Program-made: the position numbers and the translations under genes | NCBI RefSeq assembly: GCF_021044775.1 | Contig: NZ_JAJNOQ010000009.1 | Coordinates: 1-64,000, forward strand | DNA length: 64,000 bases | Source of the DNA: Paraeggerthella hominis | GTDB taxonomy: Bacteria; Actinomycetota; Coriobacteriia; Coriobacteriales; Eggerthellaceae | Direction of reading: 5' to 3' | Shown here: positions 53,430-61,454 of the stretch, piece after piece | How the letters are laid out: each line of letters opens with the position of its first letter | Position numbering within the stretch: the first letter of the stretch is position 1 | The notes under the pieces: model-generated | Databases searched by the model: none | What the model saw: only the letters and a program-made list of their open reading frames with translations | Told to the model about the DNA's origin: nothing

Positions 53430-54905
53430 TCATCGCACGCTCACGCGCCCTCCCTCCACGTGCCAGCGCGTGCTGGTGCAAGCGTTCAGAAACGCCTGGT
53501 CGTGCGATACGGCAACGAGCGCGCCGGGGTAAGCCGCAAGCGCGCGTTCGAGCGCTTCTGCCGAATGCAGGTCCAGGTGGTTGGTGGGTTCGTCCATCAC
53601 GATGAGCGCCGGCTCGTCCAGCATGCCTTGGGCCAGCATCAATTTGCGCAGCTCCCCCGGACTCACTTCGCTCCCGGCCAGGATGCGTTTTGCGTTCGAG
53701 TTGAGCTGGGTGACGATCGAGAGCAGGCGTCCCATGCGGGCTTCGTCGGTTGAAAGCAGGTCGTTCGCTAGGCGCCTTGCTTCGGCGGGCGACACTTCCT
53801 GCGGGATCGTCAGGACGGCGATGTCGTTGGGAAGCTGTTGGAGCAGGTGGCGTACGAGCGTCGATTTGCCCGCACCGTTCGGTCCGGAGATGCCGATGTG
53901 ATCGGTGTTTCCGAGGGCGAGTTTCGGAAGCTCGAGCCGACCCTGCCCGCAGGGGATGGCGTGTTCGTCCATGAGCAGGAGCGTTGCGCGCGGATGGGGT
54001 TTCGACTCCAGCCAGAGCGACCCGTTGTAGCGTTTCGCCGTGCGGATGCCCTGCGCTTCCTGTCGGGCTCGTCCGGCGCGTGCGTCCATGTTCGACGCGA
54101 GTGCGCCGGTCTTGCCGTCCTGCCCGGAGTATACGGCAAGCCGACGCTTCCCCCTTCCGTCGCTATCGTGCTTGTCCAGGTGCCGGGCGCTCAACCGGGC
54201 GGCCGTTCGCGCGGCTTGCTGGGCCCGCTCGTTCGCTTCGGCTGTCAGGCGTTCGGCCTCTCGCTTGGCGGTTGCCCGCTTGGCCAGGGCTTCGGCGCGC
54301 TCGCGTTCATGCTGCGTGCGCGCTTCGTCGTAGGTTCCCGGGCGCATGGACCAGGCTCCGCCTTCGAACATGAGGCAGCGTTCGACCAGGGCGTTCAATA
54401 GCTCGCGATCGTGCGATACGAGGATGCCGATGCCGCGATAGCCCTTGAGCGCTTGCGCAATGGCGGCGCGGCAAGGCGCGTCCACGTGGTTCGTGGGCTC
54501 GTCGAGCGCCAATACGTCGGGGTCTTGCCAAAGCGCCACGGCCACTTGGATTTTCTTGCGCTCCCCAAAGCTAAGTTCGTAGAAGCGCCAGGGCATGTCG
54601 TCTTTAATGCCCAGATTTTCGCGCAGCGCGATTGCGTGGCGGGAGAAATCGCATGCGAAGTCGTACAGCAGATCGGGCGAGGTGACGGCGTCTTGGGGGC
54701 AGTACGTTGCCGTGCGCTGGGGAAAGACGCTGCCGATGTCGGGCTGGATCAGGCCGCATGCGATGCGTGCGAGCGTGCTCTTGCCGCAGCCGTTGTCGCC
54801 GATGACGCCGCACCAACCTTCGGCGAACGTAGCCGAGACGTGTTCGATGGCGGGTGCGGGCGACCCGGGGTAGGCGTAGCCGATATCGTGCAAGGTGAGA
54901 ACCAT
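53430..54905 (-). CDS. ABC-F family ATPase (possible ribosome-protection protein)
   Basis: 491 aa, no membrane segments, two ABC domains. The first has Walker A GDNGCGKST near residue 36, signature LSFGERKKIQ and DEPTNHVD. The second has GPNGAGKST near 345, signature VSPGELRKLML and DEPTNHLD. DEPTNH is diagnostic of ABC-F proteins, which act on the ribosome. The basic interdomain linker (about 185-290) is long, and total length is close to the 490-520 aa of antibiotic-protection members such as Msr and Lsa. AGGAGGTC precedes the ATG. A 238-nt leader with a minimal upstream ORF suggests drug-induced control. Confidence 0.88.
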   Translation of the reverse strand: MVLTLHDIGYAYPGSPAPAIEHVSATFAEGWCGVIGDNGCGKSTLARIACGLIQPDIGSVFPQRTATYCPQDAVTSPDLLYDFACDFSRHAIALRENLGIKDDMPWRFYELSFGERKKIQVAVALWQDPDVLALDEPTNHVDAPCRAAIAQALKGYRGIGILVSHDRELLNALVERCLMFEGGAWSMRPGTYDEARTQHERERAEALAKRATAKREAERLTAEANERAQQAARTAARLSARHLDKHDSDGRGKRRLAVYSGQDGKTGALASNMDARAGRARQEAQGIRTAKRYNGSLWLESKPHPRATLLLMDEHAIPCGQGRLELPKLALGNTDHIGISGPNGAGKSTLVRHLLQQLPNDIAVLTIPQEVSPAEARRLANDLLSTDEARMGRLLSIVTQLNSNAKRILAGSEVSPGELRKLMLAQGMLDEPALIVMDEPTNHLDLHSAEALERALAAYPGALVAVSHDQAFLNACTSTRWHVEGGRVSVR

Positions 54906-55074
54906 GAAGACCTCCTGTGGATTTGGAGGCCCTGCATGCGGATGTTCGCGTAGGGGGTTCGCCGGCGCGCTGAGCGGCGCGAGGGCGTTGGATCGAGCGT
55001 ATGGATCTGCGATGCGAGTCCGCGCAGGGCCGAGCGCCGTGCAGGCGCCGGGATACGTCGGGGTTGGGGCATCG

Positions 55075-55086
55075 CTAGAACTTCAT
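55075..55086 (-). CDS. Three-codon upstream ORF (Met-Lys-Phe-stop)
   Basis: ATG AAG TTC TAG on the minus strand, with a perfect AAGGAG (55100 to 55095) spaced 8 nt. It lies about 57 nt into the ABC-F leader. A strong ribosome site serving only three codons is best read as a regulatory leader peptide. Confidence 0.65.
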   Translation of the reverse strand: MKF

Positions 55087-55149
55087 GTATCGCTCTCCTT
55101 GGAGTGGCGGGCGCTTGACATGGGGGCGTCCGCGAAACGTTGTCGTGCG

Positions 55150-55179
55150 AGTGTAGCACGCGTCCGGGCGTGCAGGCAA
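55150..55179 (-). promoter_or_regulatory. Promoter of the ABC-F leader transcript
   Basis: Minus strand TTGCCT (55179 to 55174), 18 nt, TACACT (55155 to 55150). Transcription would start near 55143. Confidence 0.6.
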
Positions 55180-55299
55180 GCGCTCCGAGCGCATGGCGGG
55201 GCCGTCGGTCCTAAAGCGCTGATTCGCGCCCAGCTTCCGTCCTCTGCTTCGTTTGGGAGTTGCGCAATGCTACCATGTTCGCCGATAGAAAGGATTGCC

Positions 55300-56034
55300 A
55301 TGAGCGCTGCAGACGATGCCGTATCGAAACTCGAATTGATCATGGGCCGAGAAGGCGTCGAGCGCCTGGCCGCCTCCACCGTCATGGTGCTGGGCTTGGG
55401 CGGCGTGGGATCGAACTGCGTCGAAGCGCTCGCACGCGGCGGGGTGGGGCGCTTGATCGTGGTCGACCACGATGTGGTGCAGGCGAGCAACATCAATCGT
55501 CAGGCCATTGCGTTTCATAGCACCATCGGGCGCAAGAAGACGGAGGTGGTGCGCGCCATGGTGGCCGACATCAACCCGAACGCCCAGGTAGAGGCGCTGG
55601 ATACGTTCGTGCTAGCCGAAAACGCCCCCGCTCTTTTGGGCGAGTTCGGCGCGCGTGCCGACTACGTGGTGGACGCGATCGACACCATTTCCACGAAGCT
55701 GGCGATCGCTGAATATGCAGACCGCGAGGGCATGCGCCTGATCAGCAGCATGGGAGCGGCGAACAAGCTGCATCCCGAGTGCTTTCGCGCGGCGGACGTG
55801 TACGAAACGGTGAACTGCCCGCTGTGCCGCATCATGCGCAAGGAAGGTCGCAAGCGCGGCATTCGCAGTCTGCGGGTGCTGTATTCATGCGAGCAGCCGG
55901 TCGAGGTGCCCGTGCGCGAAGGAGCTGCGCGGCGCGAGCGATCGAACCTGGGCACCGCATCGTACGTGCCGCCCATCATGGGGCAGATGATTGCGGGCGA
56001 GGTGCTTCGCGAGCTGGCGGGAATCGGTCAGTGA
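55300..56034 (+). CDS. tcdA: tRNA threonylcarbamoyladenosine dehydratase
   Basis: 244 aa, E1/ThiF-like fold. It cyclises t6A37 in tRNA using ATP. Nucleotide-binding VLGLGGVGSNCVEALARGGVG near residue 30, DHDVVQASNINRQ near 55, DAIDTISTKLAI near 125, and a CPLC near 173 in the loop. AAAGGA precedes the ATG at 55300. The preceding longer open frame overlaps the intergenic region. It overlaps the TatD gene start, suggesting an operon of tcdA, tatD and lysE. Confidence 0.93.
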   Translation: MSAADDAVSKLELIMGREGVERLAASTVMVLGLGGVGSNCVEALARGGVGRLIVVDHDVVQASNINRQAIAFHSTIGRKKTEVVRAMVADINPNAQVEALDTFVLAENAPALLGEFGARADYVVDAIDTISTKLAIAEYADREGMRLISSMGAANKLHPECFRAADVYETVNCPLCRIMRKEGRKRGIRSLRVLYSCEQPVEVPVREGAARRERSNLGTASYVPPIMGQMIAGEVLRELAGIGQ

Positions 56035-56861
56035 CTATTTTGGGGACGGCATCTTCGGCGATCGACGGCGACGTTTCGTCGATGCGCCTTTTCGACATGC
56101 ACTGCCATGTGGACTTCGCACCGAATGCGGCTTCGCTTGCAGCCGGCCTTGATGAGCTTGGCGTGAGCGCCCTCTCGGCAACGGTGACGCCCGAGGGCTA
56201 CGAGCGCGCCGTGCAGGAGTTGGCAGCGTGCGGCAACGTGCGCGTGGCCTTGGGCCTGCATCCCTGGTGGGTGGCCGAAGGCGAGTCGGACGGCGCGAAC
56301 CGGGCGCTGGAGCGGTTTGAGCATCTGGTGGGATCGACCCGATTCGTCGGCGAGATCGGACTGGACTTTGGTGCAAGGCACGTTGCGTCGCGCGAGGCGC
56401 AGGAGCGTGCGTTCGATCGCGTGGTCTCTGCATGCGCCAACCTGGGCGGCAAGGTGCTAACGCTTCATGCGGTGCGCGCGGCGGGCGCGGTCCTCGATGC
56501 GCTCGAACGGCATCGCGCGACAGAGGACAGTGCATGCGTGTTCCATTGGTTCTCGGGCTCGTCCGATGATCTGCAGCGCGCGATACGGCTCGGCTGCTTC
56601 TTTTCGGTAGGCCCGCGCATGCTGGCCACGAAGCGCGGGCGCGCCTATGCGCAGGCCGTGCCCCGCGAGCGTTTGTTGCTGGAAACCGACGAGCCCTCTG
56701 CGCCGGGGGCGTCCCTTGAAGCCGGTGCGTGGAGAGGGCTTCTTGAACGCGCGCTGGTCGATCTGGCGGATTTGCGTGACGAATCGGCTGCTGATCTGGG
56801 CATGCGGATTGCCGCTACCAGCGCGTTGTTGCTCGAAGGCGATTCCAGGCTGGAAGGATAG
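56031..56861 (+). CDS. tatD: TatD family metal-dependent hydrolase
   Basis: 276 aa from a GTG at 56031 that overlaps the tcdA stop (GTGA). An ATG at 56082 would give 259 aa and starts right at the conserved MRLFDMHCHVDF, so the start is uncertain. Metal ligands: HCH near 24-26, Glu in GEIGLDFG near 106, a His in LTLHAVRA near 143, HWFSG near 170, and Asp in LLETDEPSA near 211. TatD proteins are 3'-5' exonucleases or DNases, sometimes acting on damaged nucleic acids. Confidence 0.88.
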   Translation: MTILGTASSAIDGDVSSMRLFDMHCHVDFAPNAASLAAGLDELGVSALSATVTPEGYERAVQELAACGNVRVALGLHPWWVAEGESDGANRALERFEHLVGSTRFVGEIGLDFGARHVASREAQERAFDRVVSACANLGGKVLTLHAVRAAGAVLDALERHRATEDSACVFHWFSGSSDDLQRAIRLGCFFSVGPRMLATKRGRAYAQAVPRERLLLETDEPSAPGASLEAGAWRGLLERALVDLADLRDESAADLGMRIAATSALLLEGDSRLEG

Positions 56862-56865
56862 GGCC

Positions 56866-57516
56866 ATGGTTGCCGTCTTGCTGCAGGGCTTTGCGATGGG
56901 CTTGGCGTATTTGGCGCCAATTGGAATGCAGAACCTGTTCGTGATCAATGCGGCGGTTTCCGGCACTCGACGGCGCGCTCTTGCGACTTCGCTTGCGGTT
57001 ACGCTGTTCGACATGACGTTGACGCTCGCGAGTTTTTTCGGTATCGGCTTGCTTATGGATGCAGTGCCCGGCCTGTCTCGTGCAATTCAGCTGGTCGGCG
57101 GTCTTCTGGTAGTCGTGATAGGCGTTCGTCTCATTGCGGCGAAGCGCGAAGATCCCGCCGCACAAGCGGCTTCCGGGGCTTCGAGAAAAGCTCCGCGCTT
57201 CGGACGCGAAGCCGGCTTCGCGTCGATCGTTTCGGCGGCGTTCGTGGTTACCTGGTGCAATCCGCAAGCGCTCATCGACGGCGCCTTGATGCTGGGCGCC
57301 TTTCGCGCGACGTTCGTCGGTGCGGAAGGCGTTGCGTTCGTGGTTGGAGCGTGCTCGGCGTCGCTCGTGTGGTTTCAGGGGATCGCCCTTGCCGTGAACG
57401 CGTTGGGCAGCCGGTTCAGCGACGGCATGCTGCGCGTGGTGAATGTGGTTTGCGGGATAGTCGTGGTGCTGTACGGCATGCGTCTTGTTGCCGCGTTCTT
57501 CGGCCTGGGCGCCTAA
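56866..57516 (+). CDS. LysE/ArgO-type amino-acid exporter
   Basis: 216 aa, six membrane helices (about 2-24, 38-58, 66-88, 115-136, 150-172, 184-207). The opening GFAMGLAYLAPIGMQNLFVIN is the signature of the LysE/ArgO branch, which exports basic amino acids. A charged loop lies between helices 3 and 4. It begins 4 nt after tatD with GGAAGGA upstream. Confidence 0.9.
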   Translation: MVAVLLQGFAMGLAYLAPIGMQNLFVINAAVSGTRRRALATSLAVTLFDMTLTLASFFGIGLLMDAVPGLSRAIQLVGGLLVVVIGVRLIAAKREDPAAQAASGASRKAPRFGREAGFASIVSAAFVVTWCNPQALIDGALMLGAFRATFVGAEGVAFVVGACSASLVWFQGIALAVNALGSRFSDGMLRVVNVVCGIVVVLYGMRLVAAFFGLGA

Positions 57517-57551
57517 GCGTTTCGATCGCGCTCCCCGGTGCTTTTTGCGAA

Positions 57552-57584
57552 GATCCCCGCGCAGGGCGCGCCTTTGCGGGGATC
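57552..57584. terminator. Hairpin between convergent genes
   Basis: A 9-bp perfect inverted repeat (57552-57560 with 57576-57584) around a 15-nt loop, between lysE and the 193-aa minus-strand gene. There is no strong T run on either side. Confidence 0.5.
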
Positions 57585-57598
57585 GCGTTGCCTGTGCG

Positions 57599-58180
57599 TT
57601 AGCGCCAGTCCTCTTCGTCGGCGAATTCCCAGCCGAACAGCGCGTCGCTGACAAGGCGGAAGCCGAACGGCAGCGGTTTCGCCAGCGCGCCGGAATCGAT
57701 GCGCTCCGCGATTCCCTCAAGCTCGCTCAGAAGGTCGAAAAACGAGATGTCGTCGAGCGACGGCATGCCCGCCGCTACCTCTTCGGGCGAAATGAGCATG
57801 ATGTCCAGCACGATGTCCAGGTAGCCGTCAAGCTGAGCGTTGCTCTCCTGCAGCGCTTCAACCTGGTTTTCGGGGAAGAACGACTCTTCGATGCAGTACC
57901 AGCCTTTGACGGAGTCGTTGCCTTCTTCGTCCATGAGGTCGCTCGGGACGATGCCGTTGGCTTCCAGGTCGGCCACGGTATAGCACGACATGAGCATCTC
58001 GGGCGTGACGACGGGGCTGTCGTTTTCATCGAGATCGCTCATCACGTAGACCACCTGCGCGGCAACGCCGTTTTCCCCGATATCGAGCGACAGCCCGTAG
58101 TGGTATCCCGGATTTGCTTGGCGCGTGCCCCAGTACAGCTCGCCGTGGTGTTCCAAAAGCGTTTTGACGGTTGCGGCCAT
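57599..58180 (-). CDS. Hypothetical acidic protein
   Basis: 193 aa, cytosolic, strongly acidic with many Asp/Glu. I recognise no family. The N-terminal part (residues 1-75) alternates short strands with WGTRQANPGYHYGLSLDIG. The rest is mainly helical. The start has AAAGGGGGCC before the ATG at 58180, and a minus-strand TATACT (58223 to 58218) serves as -10. It is monocistronic. Function unknown. Confidence 0.75.
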   Translation of the reverse strand: MAATVKTLLEHHGELYWGTRQANPGYHYGLSLDIGENGVAAQVVYVMSDLDENDSPVVTPEMLMSCYTVADLEANGIVPSDLMDEEGNDSVKGWYCIEESFFPENQVEALQESNAQLDGYLDIVLDIMLISPEEVAAGMPSLDDISFFDLLSELEGIAERIDSGALAKPLPFGFRLVSDALFGWEFADEEDWR

Positions 58181-58332
58181 AAGGCCCCCTTTGAATCCGT
58201 GCCCGTTACATGCGAAAAGTATAGAGCATCGCCGACCGGCGAGCGGCTGCGCGTCTGCAATGGGGCGGATTCGTCATACGCTCGACGCTTCCGTTCGCGT
58301 GGTACCATGTTCGCCGACTGAAAGGGGAAGCT

Positions 58333-59169
58333 ATGCCGCTGATTCATTTGGAAGGTTTGGACGACGCGCGCTTGGCGGTGTATTCCGGCATGACCGACGC
58401 GCAGTTGCGGGATTGTCCGGACTTTGCAAGCGGCCTGTTCATAGGGGAGTCGCGCAAGGTTATCGAGCGCGCGCTCGATGCCGGGGCGCGTCCGATTTCG
58501 CTGTTCGTGGAAGAATGCTGGCTCGACCAGACGATGCCGCTGATCGATCGGCTGCTGCGGATCGATCCCGAACTTCCAGCGTTCGTGGCAACGCGCGAGC
58601 AGTTTCACGCGTTGACCGGATACCAGGTGACGCGCGGGGCGTTGGCGGCGTTCGAGCGTCCGCCGCTCCCGTCGGTGGAGGATCTGCTGGCCGATGCGAG
58701 CCGCGTTGCGGTGCTGGAGGACATCACGAACTACACGAACATCGGCGCCGTGTTTCGCTCCGCCGCTGCGCTCGGCATCGATGCGGTGCTGATCACGCCT
58801 TCGTGCCACGACCCGCTGTACCGTCGTGCCGCCCGCGTGTCCATGGGCACGGTGTTCCAGGTGCCGTGGACGCGCATCGGCGGCGTGCGCGAATGGGCCG
58901 TCGAAGGCGTGGCCTTGCTGCATGAGCTGGGATTCAAGGCTGCTGCGCTGGCGCTTTCCAACGATTCGATCCCGCTGCACGACGCGCGCTTGCGCGCATG
59001 CGAGAAGTTGGCGCTGGTGCTGGGCACCGAAGGCGACGGTCTTGCTCCGTCCACCGTGGCGGCATGCGACTACACGGTGAAGATTCCCATGGATCACGAC
59101 GTGGATTCCCTGAACGTGGCTGCCGCCAGCGCCGTCGCCTTTTGGGAGCTGCGCACGAAGTGGCGATAG
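58333..59169 (+). CDS. SpoU/TrmH-family RNA 2'-O-methyltransferase
   Basis: 278 aa. N-terminal substrate-binding region, then the SPOUT knot with motif 1 NYTNIGAVFRSAAALG near residue 134, motif 2 LVLGTEGDGL near 227 and motif 3 IPMDHDVDSLNVAAASAVA near 251. It methylates ribose 2'-OH in tRNA or rRNA with S-adenosylmethionine. The target cannot be read from sequence. AAAGGGGAAG precedes the ATG. Confidence 0.93.
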   Translation: MPLIHLEGLDDARLAVYSGMTDAQLRDCPDFASGLFIGESRKVIERALDAGARPISLFVEECWLDQTMPLIDRLLRIDPELPAFVATREQFHALTGYQVTRGALAAFERPPLPSVEDLLADASRVAVLEDITNYTNIGAVFRSAAALGIDAVLITPSCHDPLYRRAARVSMGTVFQVPWTRIGGVREWAVEGVALLHELGFKAAALALSNDSIPLHDARLRACEKLALVLGTEGDGLAPSTVAACDYTVKIPMDHDVDSLNVAAASAVAFWELRTKWR

Positions 59170-59183
59170 GGGCAAGGCCGTAA

Positions 59184-59226
59184 GGCAAGCGCGGTCGAGG
59201 ACGGAGCGGCTTCGACCGCGCTTGCC
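59184..59226. terminator. Long hairpin between convergent methyltransferase and ldh
   Basis: A 15-bp perfect stem (59184-59198 with 59212-59226). An outer GGGGCAAG (59169-59176) can alternatively pair with CTTGCCCC (59221-59228). No T run follows, similar to the hairpins after ahpF and cysK. Confidence 0.65.
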
Positions 59227-59235
59227 CCTGCTGTT

Positions 59236-60195
59236 CTAATCCAGATCCAGCTCTGCGATGACTTCCTTCAGCTTGGCGGCGGATGCTTGCAGGGCGGCAA
59301 GTTCGTCGTGGCTGATGGGCGCGGGCACGCGGTACTCGATGCCGCCTTTGCCTACGACGGCGGGCAAGCTCAAAACCACGTCTTCCAGGCCGTACTCTCC
59401 GCCGTTTTGGTAGTTCGATACGGGCAAGATGGGCTTTTCGTCGCGCACGATGGCCTCGCAGATGCGCTTGACCGCCATGGCGATGCCGTAGTACGTGGCC
59501 TTCTTCTTCGCGATGATCTCGTACGCGCTGTTCTTCACGTCTTCGGCGATGCGCTGCATGGATTCCTCGTGCTCGAAATGCCCGCGCATCTCGCAGAAGT
59601 CGTTGACGGGAATGCCCGAGACGTTCGCCAAGCTCCAAACGGCGATCTCGCTGTCGCCGTGCTCGCCGATGATGCGGGCGTGCACGTTGCGCGGGTCCAC
59701 GCCCAAGTGCTCGCCCAGGATGTTCTTGAAGCGCGCGGTGTCGAGCACCGTGCCGGATCCTATCACGCGATCCTCGGGAAGCCCTGAAAGCTTCAAGGCC
59801 ACGTAGGTGAGGATGTCCACCGGGTTCGATACCACCAGCAGGATGCCGCCGAAGTCTCGCTTCGCGATTTCGGGAATGATGGACTTGAAGATCCTCACGT
59901 TCTTGTGCACCAGGTCAAGCCTCGTTTCGCCAGGCTGCTGGTTCGCTCCGGCCGTGACCACGATGATGGCTGCATCGGCAAGGTCGTCGTAGTCGCCGGC
60001 GTAGATGTTCATGGGGCTGGCGAAAGGCATGCCGTGGCTGATGTCGAGCGCTTCGCCCTCGGCTCGGTTGCGGTCGACGTCGACCAGCACCATTTCCGAG
60101 AACAGGCCGCTTTGCATCAGCGTGAAAGCCGTGGCCGACCCCACGAACCCGCATCCGATGATGGCGACCTTGCGGCCGTCGACCGATTTTTTCAT
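59236..60195 (-). CDS. ldh: L-lactate dehydrogenase
   Basis: 319 aa. Interconverts pyruvate and lactate with NADH. GCGFVGSATAFTLMQ near residue 15, active-site loop TAGANQQPGETRLDL near 86 (the Gln at the specificity position marks lactate rather than malate dehydrogenase, which has Arg), SNPVDILTYV near 125, and catalytic His in IGEHGDSE near 180. The ATG at 60195 follows AAAGGTC. Divergent from a D-2-hydroxyacid dehydrogenase. Confidence 0.94.
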   Translation of the reverse strand: MKKSVDGRKVAIIGCGFVGSATAFTLMQSGLFSEMVLVDVDRNRAEGEALDISHGMPFASPMNIYAGDYDDLADAAIIVVTAGANQQPGETRLDLVHKNVRIFKSIIPEIAKRDFGGILLVVSNPVDILTYVALKLSGLPEDRVIGSGTVLDTARFKNILGEHLGVDPRNVHARIIGEHGDSEIAVWSLANVSGIPVNDFCEMRGHFEHEESMQRIAEDVKNSAYEIIAKKKATYYGIAMAVKRICEAIVRDEKPILPVSNYQNGGEYGLEDVVLSLPAVVGKGGIEYRVPAPISHDELAALQASAAKLKEVIAELDLD

Positions 60196-60289
60196 ACTAT
60201 GACCTTTCCCAAGCACGATTCTATGGTTTACGCGACCCTACTGGAACCGATTGCGTTCGTCAAGACTGCACGTCAAGGAAGGACGGAGT

Positions 60290-61270
60290 ATGCCCAAGAT
60301 CGTTATGGTCGACAGCGATTTCGAGAACATGGACTTCGAAGAGCGCATGGCGCGCGATGCGGGCGTGGATTTCGCCTGTTTCGATTCGCGCGGCTTGGAT
60401 GACTTGGTTCGACTTGCGGCCGATGCCGACGGAATGGTCACTTCGTACAGCGCGTTGCCGCGCGCGGCGTTCGAGGCGCTTCCTCGGTTGCGGGTGGTCA
60501 GCCGTACCGGCGTGGGCTACGACGACATCGACGTGGAAGCCGCCACGGATCACGGCGTTGCGGTGTGCACTGCTCCGGGGTACGGAACCGAGGTCGTCTC
60601 GGACCATGCGATCGCGTTGGCGCTGTGCGTGCTGAGGCGTTTGAACGAGATCGACGCCGACATGCGCGCAGGCGTGTGGGACTATGCGCGCCGCCGGCCC
60701 ATGGGGCAGGCGTACGGGCGGGTGTTCGGCGTGGTGGGGATGGGCGATATCGGCCGCGCCGTTGCGCGCAAGGCCGCAGGGCTGGGTTTTCGCGTGGTGT
60801 GCTGGTCGCGCTCGTTGGTGCCGGGCCGACGCACACCGGAAGGCTACGATATCCTGTCGCTTGACGAGCTGTTGGGCTGCGCGGACGTGGTCAGCCTGCA
60901 TGTGGCGCTCGCGCCCGAGACGCACCACCTGCTGGACGAGGATCGCCTGGCGCTCATGAAGGAAGGGTCCGTGCTGGTGAACACGGCGCGCGGGGCGGTG
61001 GTGGACACTGCGGCCTTGGCGGCGGCGCTCGAATCGGGGAAGCTGTGGGGCGCGGGCGTCGACGTGTACGAGGGCGAACCCGTCGACTTCGACCATCCGC
61101 TGCTGCGCGCTCCTCACACCGTGCTCACGTCGCATGCGGCGTACTGGTCCGAGGAATCGGGGCTTGAACTGCGCACGCGCACCATGCGCAGCGCGATCGA
61201 CGTGGTGCTGGGCCGCCGTCCCGCCGACTGCCTGAACCCTGAAGTGCTCGCGCAAGATCGGCGACGGTGA
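60290..61270 (+). CDS. D-2-hydroxyacid dehydrogenase (NAD-dependent, phosphoglycerate-dehydrogenase type)
   Basis: 326 aa. Two Rossmann-like halves. Conserved SRTGVGYDDIDVEAA near residue 72, NAD-binding GVVGMGDIGRAVARKAAGLG near 145, the catalytic Arg in NTARGAVVD near 231, Glu in DVYEGEP near 263, and a C-terminal LTSHAAYWSEES where a His serves as acid/base. No ACT domain, so not a classical serine-pathway SerA. Substrate unknown. AAGGAAGGACGGAG precedes the ATG. Confidence 0.88.
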   Translation: MPKIVMVDSDFENMDFEERMARDAGVDFACFDSRGLDDLVRLAADADGMVTSYSALPRAAFEALPRLRVVSRTGVGYDDIDVEAATDHGVAVCTAPGYGTEVVSDHAIALALCVLRRLNEIDADMRAGVWDYARRRPMGQAYGRVFGVVGMGDIGRAVARKAAGLGFRVVCWSRSLVPGRRTPEGYDILSLDELLGCADVVSLHVALAPETHHLLDEDRLALMKEGSVLVNTARGAVVDTAALAAALESGKLWGAGVDVYEGEPVDFDHPLLRAPHTVLTSHAAYWSEESGLELRTRTMRSAIDVVLGRRPADCLNPEVLAQDRRR

Positions 61271-61454
61271 GACGCTTCGCGCAACCTTGTTTCGTCCAAC
61301 GCTTCGAAGGCGCCGCGTCCGAAGCGGCCCTCTGCCGCTTTCCGGCGATTTCGTGTCGGTGGGCACCTGCGCCATCTGGTATTCTGCTAATTCGAGTACT
61401 TTTGAGCATTGCCTCAACGGCATGCCGAGCGAACTACCGCATCGAACATGGGGG

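Larger units (their letters stand above)
54906..55299. other. Intergenic region: ABC-F leader and divergent tcdA promoter
   Basis: 394 nt. The left 240 nt are the minus-strand leader of the ABC-F gene, GC-rich, with a 3-codon upstream ORF and several small GC hairpins but no clear T-run attenuator. The right part drives tcdA, with a -10-like TACCAT at 55271-55276. Confidence 0.6.
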
